Origin: Acanthochromis polyacanthus
Lineage: Eukaryota > Chordata > Actinopteri > Pomacentridae
Direction of reading: 5' to 3'
DNA length: 64,000 nucleotides
NCBI RefSeq assembly: GCF_021347895.1
Contig: NC_067132.1
Span: 29,233,757 to 29,297,756 of the forward strand
Within the stretch, counting starts at the first letter, position 1; the number at the start of each line of letters is the position of its first letter. Shown here piece after piece: positions 14,101 to 26,100 of this stretch. Below the pieces are notes generated by a model. That model did no database searches and was not told the DNA's origin. It was given only the letters and a program-made list of their open reading frames with translations. The position numbers and the translations under genes are program-made.

Positions 14101-17100
14101 CTTTGTGCTAAGCTAAGCTAACTGGCTAGTTACAGTCGTAACACATTTACCAACCCAAAAGTCTATTCATTAGCTTCTCTCTGATCCATAAAACATGACA
14201 TATAGGCAAAAGCTAATCCCAAGATCACTTAAAACTACGCAAAACACACAAAATATAAACTTTCATTAACTTGATTACTCTTCTATTTGAGAATTGCATT
14301 TTCTAGGTGAGTTTTATACGGTTTTACAGATTAACAAAGGCAATTTAGCGTGTTGATTTACAATCCTTAAAGGTGCTGGGAAGTAAAGTTTATTAATTTT
14401 TACAGACCCAGGCTACCTGTTTTAGTCCTTTTCCAGTCTTTGTGCTAAGCTAAGCTAACTGGCTAATTACAGTAGCAACACATTTACCGTGAGCAACATT
14501 TATTTTAGTTGAAAATCTTTCGCGGGAAAAAAAACGACCACTATAAATTGCAGTGACGGTGATCATTTCTCCCCAAAAAACACACTTTGAATGGAATTTT
14601 TTTTCTTGCTGTAATTAGATGTTGTCATCGTTGGTGCATCCAGATGTTTTTCGAAGTACCTGTGGTATGGAGCGCTGCAGGCGAGACAGCGAGTATTTGT
14701 TGTACATGTTCTCACTGGTGCGGTTTTCATAAGGAATCAGGATCTGCAGACACAATGAGCAACATTATTAGGATAACTCATCCACATCTGGACATGAAAC
14801 TATTCCACTGTTTGGGTGAAGCTGATGAGCCTCATTTCACAGTTAATAATGCCGTGTTTTAATCAGCTTCTGAGCCACGGAGGCCCAGCAAATCACTTCC
14901 ATACATTAAGCAGGACTGTATTTATCTGACAGGACGTCTTTACATGAGCAACTTTGGTCTCGAAGGCAAGAGCCTTTTCCATCTGGGCCAGCGCTGCTTT
15001 CTCCGGGGCTCCCAGCATGACGGCCGTGTCCACCATCAGACTGAGCAGAGCGGCACGGTACTGAGAGAGAGAGGCAGAAAAACACTCAAATCAAATGACA
15101 AAAAAGCTCCTGCATGTCCACTCAAACCTCTGAGCTGCTCCATCAATGCACAGAAACATTTGTTTGTTTTAATCATGATCTTTTAACCCTTAGATGCAGA
15201 AGTGGGTCCAAAAAAAGGGTTGTTTTCTTGTGATATCTTTGGAATTAAAAGTTCTTATTCCAGCGATTCCTCAAAAAACAAGCTTTCAGTATCATTCCAT
15301 TTAAATTTTTTGTTACCTTTTATACTTTTAAAGAGATTGCAATATTTGCATTTCTACCCCATGCTTTTTTTAACTGATAATATCATACAAGAGGTCATGA
15401 AATACACAAACTTGGAGGAAAAAAGTGGGAAAATGCCAATAAAATAGATGTTGACGTTCTCCTATTGCTGTTCTGTGCAATATTGTTCTTTTTCAATCAT
15501 AAAAATGTTCAAAATCTGCTATAAAGTGAAAAATAAACATATTTCAAGCATGAAATCATTCTTGTGTGGACCAAAATATCATACAAACAATAACACAAAT
15601 GATTATTCTTAAATAAAAAGAACAAAAATGGCATAAAAACACATTGATTTGGGTCATTTTTGACCCACTTATGGAAGAGTGCAGGGTCCAATCCCTCATG
15701 CATCGAAGGGTGATGCTAGCATGATGAAACGATGTCTTTATTTTAGTTTGAACACTTGCAGCTAAATAGATTTAGACACATAATGCACAGACAATCTGAT
15801 AAAATGTTTAGAAGCTGCAATTAATGTCTTGATTGATGCGCTCTGATGCAATGCGTTTCTTGACATTTTAGCTGTGAAATCATCCATTTATAATCTGTTC
15901 ATTAACATTTACAGATCCAGACTTGACTGATTGGAGAGGCTAATTTTGATTAATTAAAATTCAAGACAAGCTAGCCTCAACTAGAGTCTTTACACAAGAA
16001 AATGTCAGCGCTATAACTCTGAACATACCATTGAAAAACATTCACATTTGAAGAGAAAACATTTAATACAAATAATACTCTGACATAAGTGTGAATGTTT
16101 ACCATTTTCTATATAATTTATAGACGGAAACGACAAATATTCTGTCTTCAAATGTGAATAATTACCATTTTTATGTTGTTTTTAACCAAAAATGACAGAT
16201 GATTTCTTTTAAAATGTGCACATTTACCATAATTATGATATTTTAAAGCAAACATGACAAGAATATTTACCATTTCTATCTCATTTATAGGCAGAAACAT
16301 CAAATAATCTCTCTTCAAATGTGAGTATTTACCATTTTTATGTTGTTTTTAACCAAAAATGACAGATGATTTCTTTTAAAATGTGCATATTTACCATAAT
16401 TATGATACTTTAAAGCAAACATGACAAGAATATTTACCATTTCTATCTCATTTATAGACAGAAACAACAAATACTCTCTCTTCAAATGTGAGTATTTACC
16501 ATTTTTATGTTGTTTTAAACCAAAAATGTCAATTATTGTCTTTTAAAGTGTGAATATTTACCATTATTAGGTTGTTTTTAAGTAACAGTGAAAGATATTC
16601 TCTTGTGAAATGTGAATATTTACTATTTTTTGGTTGTTTTCAAGCAAAAATGACAAATATTCAGATATAAAAATAGCTTTTATTGTCAATACTTCACATT
16701 TGCTTGAGGCATTTCTGCTATTTTTAGTGATGCAGCTTGACAAACTGAGTGGTTTTACAACGGTAAGTGTGGAGTTGTTAATAAGCAGTTAGCATGCAGC
16801 TATTCATTGGACAGATCTATGAAACGTTGCGACATAATTCCACAAATAAAGCATATTTAGTGGTATCTGCAAAAGCAAATTCTAAAATATTCACAATTTA
16901 TTCATAATAATATAATATTTATGAATTAAAACTATGCTACACACAAAAAAATAAAGAAAATCTCATTTATAAACACTGTCATTTTGGCATCCTGGAGTTT
17001 TTCTTTGATTTTATTCCGTTTTCCCAATCAAATAACAGAATAATTAAGCTTTAGTCAATAAAATAAATAGATATTAGGCCAACAAATATCCTCAAAGAGT

Positions 17101-20100
17101 CGATATATTGGGTAAAGATGTTGTGAAAGAAGAAAACAGAAAAACTCAAAGCAGACAAATGAAGCGTCGTACACTCAGAGCACCGTTTTATTGCGGCCTA
17201 ATGAGGCAGCCATTAGCCCAGTAATCAACGTCAGCCGCCTCTTCCACAATTAATCGCTCGCATTATACGTGTCTGAAAAGGAAGCCCTCGTTCTGATTTT
17301 GACAGCTCGTATTTCCAGAGAGTTTTCTCGCTGCAGCTCAGGATGCAGGAAGGAAAGAGGTGCTTCAGAAAGCAGGCGAGATGAGGGGAAGACGAAGTGG
17401 AAACTCACCGCCTGAGCAGAGGAGGTGTTGGTGGTGTAGTCCTCCCTGGAGGGCAGCGACAGGGACGCCTGATCCAGCTACAGCAAGACAAAGAGCACAG
17501 GTCAGTCTGCAGCTTTCTGAGATCGCTCATCACTTCCTGCAACGATAAAAACTGGAGGGAAAAAACGCGGCACTGAACCCGTATTTGGTTCGTTCCTTTG
17601 AGCTGCAACTTCTGCACGTTTCCCATTAAGTTAAAAGTTTGCAGCTTGTTTCTTACCTTAGAGGTACTTTAATCATAGTGAAGGTTTTATTTCATTTCAG
17701 TTTATCAAGGTTATTGATTTGAAAAAGCAGGAGGAGTACATCAAGAAGTAGAAAAGGGTTTGAGCACTCAAATGGATTCCATTTAATAATTCCTTTAATT
17801 CACCTTTCAATGCCACTGTTAATCAGAAGAGGCAGATCTGACATTGAACGTCACACAAAGAACACGTCTGAATGATTTACTTTGTGCACTTTTCTTCAGT
17901 GATCCTTCAACTGCATGACTCACTGTTTATTTTGAAGGAAAATGGATCACAACCCAGCACAAGAGTGGAGCTTTAATGTAGATAAACAGTGTTTTTTATC
18001 ACAGTGTTGCCTGATAATGGACACATGGTTGGATTCACCTTTTACTGGGTTGTTAGGTCCCGTTTCTTGTTTAAATTGAACATTTTGCTATTTTCTTAAG
18101 GAAAAAAGAAAACAATTTTTCTAGAACTGCCCTCTCAAATTCTTACGTATTTACTAGTTTTCTCATTTTTCTGCAAAAGTAAACTCAATGTTTGGGTTTT
18201 TGACAGTTAAATATGCTGGTTTGTAATTTTTTTCACCATTTTTTGGACATTTTATATCCAATCTGCAAAAAAAAGTGAGATGTGTTAATAAGGAAAATAT
18301 TTGTTGGTTGGAGCCTCGCAGTGCTTGTAAGACGGAGTAACATTTTTTAAAACCAGTTTCTCTGTGAGTGAATTAAAATTAAAGCAATTTTAATCAAACA
18401 TGGTATAACATAGAGCCACAATGGAATCTCATAGGTTTAAAGCAGAACCACAATGTTTTGTCACCAAAGAGGAAGAAATTTCAACCTAATTTGCAGTTAA
18501 TGTAATGAATTAAGTAAACCAATTTTCAATAGTGGTTCTGCCTCTGCTTTCAACTTATGACAAAAACTAGAGCAAAAACATATTTAAAGGGGCGGTAGGC
18601 TCCATCAGAATTAGTTGTCAGATATTTAAAGATCCCGAGAAGCCCCCATTTTCCAACAAATGTTGGTATTTTCTCAACATTTACGTAGGGTTTTGGTCCA
18701 AAAATCCAAATGTGGCACTTTGAGAAGAGACTGTCTGAGAACAATCCACCATTAACTCCATTTCACAACTTCATGAGTCCATAAAAAGGCAAGAAAATCC
18801 TCTAAATTTCATAGCATATTGTTGTTTATTCTAACCAGAAATACAAGCATAAAAGTGACAGGTGGCTTTTTACCTTGCATCTGACGACAAAACGTCCCTC
18901 AAACCCTTTAAAAACGTTACACGTCAACGTTAAAACCTGGCACCGAGGCTTCAACGACAGCAGCGATCTGTGGATGTCTGACCTTGATGATGTAGTGTGA
19001 GGAGCTTTTGTCGTCGGGCGAGACGTAGAGGCGGATCAGGACGCTCTTGCTGTGCTGGTTTCTCATCTCGGCCAGCGTCTTCAGCAGGTTCCACTGACTC
19101 TGGGACCACTGGTAGTCTCCGCCCAGCCCTTCGCCCACGACGGGCCACCGGAACTCCGGCTGTTTGAGCGTCTTCAGCATCGGTCTGGCGTCCAACTGCT
19201 CCAGCATGGCTTTGTAAACAAACATGTAACTATCACTGCATTATACTCACTGGTTTGCTCTGGTTTGATGTTACAATCATCTACTTTTCGTGATCTTTTT
19301 CACCTCATGTATCTTATTGATTTTGCTTCTGCGGTGACCCAGATCTGCCACGCGGATCAATAAAACTTATTCTGCTCCATTTTATCCCATCAGTGTGTCT
19401 TTGTGTGTGCTGCTTTGTGGTACAGTACCATTGTTAGGACTGTTTTGAGGTGATATTTCGACTGGTTCAGGTGAGAATTTTGCTTGATTACTTACTTTCG
19501 TTCATGCAGGAGCGGTAGAGGATCTTCGCTTTGGTCACTGCTTGGAGTTCATCAGGGTCCGACGGAGCTTCTAGTAACTCTAATGGACAAAAAAATGTCT
19601 TAGTCATCACTCACAGGTCCAACAATTACCTGAAGACTTGTACATGTGCTCATGTTCAGTCGCTAAAATTGTAATAATTGAAACCACTTAGAAGAGTTTC
19701 ATGCATGTTTGATAAGAACCTGTAGTGAGGTGTATGAAACCTGACAGGTCTAAATGCTACAACTTTAAAAATGGAAAGATAAAAACTGAGACTGTGGAGG
19801 TTTAAAGAAGAGAACTGACCAGGATTCTGCAGCCCAACATCATGACCCGCTTGAGGCTAAAGGGGCTTTTAGACAATAATGGCACCACCACACGCTGAAA
19901 CAGATTATTTAAAACGGCTACGACAGTTTGAGATCGGATATGTACGCAGCGGTCAAAGTTCAAATCAATTAATAGAAACCAGGCATCCAGCCAGGCTCTG
20001 AAGGCAAAATAGACGAAGCTACGCAAAGATCGAATATAGCAATACAGAGGTTTCCAAAGAACCTGTGGCCTAGAAATGCACCCTTCTTTATCTGGGCTAT

Positions 20101-23100
20101 GCCAAGATTCATTGCACAGTGGTGATGGTTTGATATTTTGGAGACAATTAAGAGTTTGCAATTAACCTCAGCATGTTTTTAAACTGTGGGAGGAAGCCAT
20201 GCACAGGAAGAACATTCACTCTCCATGCAGAAAGATCCCTGGAAGGCTGGGACCTTCTAGATGCAAGGCAAAAGTGCTAAGCACCAAGTCACTGTGCAGC
20301 CCTAAAGTTTTTTATACTTCTATGAGTGAAGTCCCTGACTTACTGGATTCATATTGAAACCCTTTTCTAAGCAGGCTGGTCAGATCCGTTTTGTAGGTTT
20401 GCAAAATGTCTGAACATGGCAAGTTTGTTCTGTTCAAGAAGCTGTTCAGACTTTCTTTGTGAGTCTTGGAATGTTAGTAGAGCGTGATGCTAAAACAGTG
20501 AAGTGCTCTTAAATCTCCAAACGTTCAACAGATGAAGACATCTGACCTTGTTCGTGGCTTCTTTTGACATTCCTACTGCAGCAAAGTTCACCTCTTTGGT
20601 GTTTGTTCTTCGGATAAACCATCGTTAAGTTAAGTATGGATGGAAAATTCACAGCCAAGCTCACCTTTGAGTCGGATGTCGACGTGCTGCCGCAGCCACG
20701 GATAGATGCCGTACGAGGACGAATCTTCAGGAATCGGATTCTCCTTCAACCAGCCTCCACAAGAGAAAGTATAGAAGTCCTGGCAGGGGTCTACATCCCG
20801 ATCCATCTTACTTAGAATAGATCCCGCTGTGGAGACGAGAAAGCAGTCACAATAAACACCAGGAACTTCAGCCGCCAATGAAATATTCAGATTATAACCC
20901 AATTAAATGTACGTAAAACGACTCCTCACCTGCTTCGATGCATTCTGGGGTCAGACAGAACTCCTCCTGACTGGACTTTTGAGACACTGTGGGAGAAGAA
21001 CCACGACTGACATGTAAAATCACAGTGATAAACAGGTGGAAATGCAGGGTGGTTTGCCAGATGACACCCTGGATGCAGCAAAAGCACCAGTTACAGCACC
21101 GGAACTGGAACTGGGATTCAGACGATTGTGTTATTTTGTGAAACGTGTGGGTGCGATACCACCCCTTTACAAACAAACACCGTACACAAACAGTCTGCTG
21201 GTGACCACTGAGAGGCACAGGAAGTCAACCACGGTCAGTCCACAAAATGAACGTAAACCTTGGAAAGTTGGTGAACGCAATCTCATCAAAGCTGGGTGAC
21301 TGTTGGGCGCCATGGTCCGACCCACGGCCATTTACTGCATGTCTTTCCCCCACTCTTCCACCCACGTTTCCTGTTTCTCTCTCCGCCATAATAAAGGCCA
21401 AAACAATAAATTAAAAAACAAAAACAGTTGGGTGACTGTTGAGGAGGGACAGCTCTATTATTTTTTATTAACAGTTAATGCCATGAATATTTTGTCTGTA
21501 AAAATTCAGCAAAAATAAGAGAAAAGTAACAATTAAAACTTCCTAATTTGCAGATTTTGCTCAAATATCAGGCTAAAACCCAGAATTGTTTCGCTTTGAA
21601 ATCGTAGGAGGCAAAATGTGCACATTTTAAAGGCTAAAGACAAAAGTTGCACAACAATTTTCAACTCATTTCTTTAGATCAACGTGCTTACGTGCAAATA
21701 TTATGTTCCAATTTCGTCACACACTACAATGACAATAAAGCATATTCTATTCTAAATAGCCTTGCAGGGAAAATGCAAACTTTGTGGAGAAAGCTGGGAA
21801 GATAAAAGCATCAACAATAAAATGTGGCAAAGCTATACATTTAGGACACCATCTTTTTATAGATGTGACCTCTTCTGCCAAAACAGAGGCTTCTGCTGTT
21901 TTATTGAGGAGGTTTTTCTGACATTTTGCCACCAGTAACTCTACTTCAACTTTTACTTTTATGTCCATTACTATCCATTGGGACTGAAAATACATTGGCG
22001 TATGTATTGTGACTACAATTTTGAGGTAGTCTACTTACTTTACTTGAGTATTTCCGTCTTATACTTCTTTCTGCGTTACTTTGGAGCAGAACCGGCCTTC
22101 CATATGGGCCTCTTCTGCATAATAATTACTTCATTTATAGCCCATTTTGCAGACAGTAACATTTCAGTTGATTTGTGACCGCAGCACTTGGGTGAGGTAC
22201 TACTACATTTATTTAAGTAAAGCCTCTGAATGCTTCCTCCACCGCTGTCTATGCAATAATTACACCAAATGACAGTGGTTATCAGAGGGGAGTGCAGCAG
22301 GGCAACATTCCCACAATCCACACAGACTAAAGTGCAGCTGATACAGCTGCAGAAAGAGTAAACAGTGCAGCCTCCCCTCACCGCGGAGGGAAAGTCAGAG
22401 TCTGCGTTGTGTGATTTCACTGGTGAGTTATGTTCAATTATGAAGTCACGGGAAAATCTCCAGTACTTCATAGAAAACAAACAGAGGGTAGATTAAGAGT
22501 CAGTTATTTAAATAAATCTGCAGTTGAAAGAAGGGAAAGGAATGTTTGTGTAGTTTTGTCTAATTTTTGCTATTTTGTGTTTTGCTTTTTTCATCGTTTA
22601 GTGCATCATGTCATGTTTTGTGTTTTTTTTTCTCGTTTGTGTCCATTTTTTGTCGATTTGTAACTTTTGCTGAATTGTTTCTCTTACGTTTTGCATCATT
22701 TTTTTTGGCATTTTGTGTCTCTTTTTGTCTCATTTTTGTTGTTTTTTGTCTGACATTTGTTTCATGTTTTTGCCATTTTGTTTCTCGTTTTGTTTCCTTT
22801 TCGTCTCATTTATGTAATTTTTTGTCTTTTTTTGCATTGTGATTACAATTTTGAGGCATTTCACTTACTTTACTTGAGTATTTCCATCTCATACTTCTGC
22901 ATTACTTTAGAACAGGGGTGTGAAACATGCGGCACGCAGCCCAAAACCGGCCCGCTAAAGGGTCCAGTCAGGCCCACGGGACGACTTTGTAAAGTGTAAA
23001 AATTACGCAGAAGACCTGAAAACCAAAAATTTAAATATAATTCCTAGAACATGACAGGTTGTTATGAGCATAAAGTAAAATACTAGATTGTTCTTTTGTC

Positions 23101-26100
23101 ATTCTGTTACTCATTCTTGTAATATTTTGTCTTGTTTTTTTATCATGTTTTTTCTCATTTTTGCCATGTTTTCTTTTTGCCTCTCTTGTGCTTTTTGTCT
23201 TATTTTTGTCAATTTGTGTTTTGCTTTATTTGATGTTTTTGTCTTGTCGTCTTGTGTCTTTTTTTGTCTCACTTGTGTCGTTTGTCCTTTTGTTTTTTGT
23301 CGCTTTGACTCTTGTTTTTGTAATGTTTTGTCCTGTTTTTGTTGTTTTCTTTTGTCGTTTTGATCACAAAGTAAAACATTCTATAACTCCATTCCAGATT
23401 CTGATGAAAGGCTAAGAAGGAACAGACCTGGGTCACTAATGATGCTGATCTGGAAAACGCCACCCCAGAACCTTTTGATCAGTTTGCACTGCCAGTGATA
23501 ATAGTAACAGGTTCCAACCTCCCTTCCATATTTATTACATCGGGGAGGTCCCTCTTTTTCAACATATAAGGAGTTGTATGTAGGCAGTGTACTAGATCTG
23601 ATTCTTGACCTCTCAGTTGTAAATTACTACTCGCAGTGCGACCGCAGGTTTACCCACTTCCCTTCCTAGAAGGTGAGCGACGGCCGGTCTTTCTCACCTC
23701 TTTTGGCAGAAAGCGCCACTATGTGAAGTGGTTCCGCTGCAAACAGGGGCAGCAGCAGCAGGCCGTGAAGTGAGAGGACAAATTTAGAAACCAAATCCTC
23801 ATTGTGAACGGCTGAGTGGAGCGTTGCAGAGCTGCACCACAGCGCCTGACCTCTGAGCTCCACCGGTGTTGTTGTCTAGTTGGAGTCGCTGCTAGACGTC
23901 GTGGCTGCTTTTAGTACACTCACGACTTCAACCCGCCTGGCCTCAACAACCCCCTGAACCCGTGGGTTTAAACGCGCACTCACACACAGATGTCTGAGGC
24001 TCCGGTGTCACTGCTAATGCCAACCTCATGTTCATTACTGAGATGCCAAACAAGCCACCGACGCAAACACGCATGCATGCAGGAAAACACATCTGAGCGT
24101 CACACTCTGTAAACTCATTAAAAAGTGCAGGAATCAAAGCGACCACTTGGCATGCCTGTGTCTGGTCATTCGCATGGCTGGAGACCAGAGGAGGGTTTCC
24201 ATTAGAGCGGCTGTGTGGGGACTGCATGCATCGGCACAAAGCGTAATTACACTTCAATGCCGCCACAAGAATGCTGACTTCCCTCAATAACACAAAAAGA
24301 GGAAAAAAAAAACAATAGTTACCCCACCCAAACAAACACAGGCACCCCTCCCAGCCACGACCATCTTTACAACCGCCGAAACTACTACTATGTGAAGTCT
24401 TAAAGAAACAGTTGTTCAAAATTTGATTATTGGCAACATGAATATAGACCTTTTTCCGAAACGTCATCATCGAACGTCACCGCCGGTCACCGGCCCTAGC
24501 AACGCGATTCCGCCATTTTAAGAGGGATATGCTTTGCCTTGACGACCATTACTTTCCCACGTTTCCCTCCCGATTTGAACGACCAAAAGTAGATATGCCC
24601 AAAACCTGCGCTGTTTTTGGCTGTAGTTCTCAGTCATGGAGCAACAAGAACATTTCCTTTTACAGGATTTCGACTGAAAAGGGCCAGAAAAGGAGTTTAT
24701 GGCTCACAGCATTGAGGCGGATAAACAATAATGGAACCACATGGAGCCCACAGTCAAAATGGTCCTATGTTTGCAGTCAGCATTTCGTCAATGGTATGTT
24801 GTGTTTCATGAAATTATTACCCCTTAACTGATTTTCTGAAATGATTAATAAGCTTAACCAGTTGCGCTTCAGTGTCCCGCCCGCGGTACACTTTGAAATC
24901 TGCATAAGCAATTTGCTAAAAATCTGAAACTGCAAATGCGATTATACAAACACTATACGCCGATGGAAAGCTTAGATTCTCATGAATCCGCCGATATAAA
25001 CCACTTTCAGATGTGATTACCACAGCAGGTAATATAAACACATTTGTCCGACAAACAACGAACATCCATCCATCCGTTCTCTATACCCAGCTTCAACATA
25101 CACAGCGCGACTCACATTTCCGGATTCATTATTACACACAGATGAAAATATTCCACAAAAAACGGCCATAATCCAACCTTGGACATCCAGACGAAACAAG
25201 CCAGTAACATATTTTGTCCAAAACATAGCTTGAAGTCAGTATATAATCCACGAATTGGTAGTTTTCAAGGAAATGCACCTCGCGATGCGCGTCCAATATT
25301 CCCTGTATTTCTCGTCATATTTTTATTTACAGATAGAATATTAGCGTTTTTTTTGTACTGAAAGTGGCTGGAATTGACTGCAGCTTATGATGTCTATAAT
25401 TATCTGAAATGTTGAGGGATAGCTACTTAGCTTAGGCTAGTGCTAGCTGTGCTTCCCACAAAAAGTCAGGGCTCTTTCTACTCACACTGCTATTTTTAAA
25501 CCTTCTCTCCTCCCTTTCGTTCTGCTAACTACTATGCTGTAATCAGCAGCATTGTCCTCATTATTGTTAGCACCTCATACCCTTGGGCCTAGGGTGGGTA
25601 GAGCTCATTTACAGGTATCTGACTCTTAGTTTTGATAATGCACATCTAACTAATATACATACACTACTTCCACTTGAAATTAAAAGGTGTAATGGCTCAT
25701 CCCGTTAGCTTAACATTAGCTTAGCATAGCGGAGCTGGTGTAGCCGTATCTTACAAGGCATTTATCATTCTGACATTGACCTGTATGCACAAAAATGTAT
25801 AAATATAAGCATACCTCAAAGAAAATGTATGAGTCCAGGCTTTTATAAGTCTTCATCTTCTCCATTGTGTGGATGCCTGGGCTGTTGATAAGGTACTCGT
25901 AAATGGAGTGCCAATGAAGATCTGGACACGTAGTAGGGTCGTTTTTCCATGATCCCAGTGCAATTTGGTATGGACATGACTGCAAACCAACCAGTCCTAT
26001 TTTTTCTTTATACCGTAGCTTGGCTTTTGGCTCAAGATTTCCGAAATAATCACCAGACGTTTTTCTCCGGGTCAAAACCGCGTCAAATCACGGTTGCTAA

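Noticed and set aside
19496..19579. phex exon 4 starting at the nearer acceptor ACTAG|AA
   Set aside because: The upstream ATTAG|AG acceptor gives ELLE, matching the human protein at that site.
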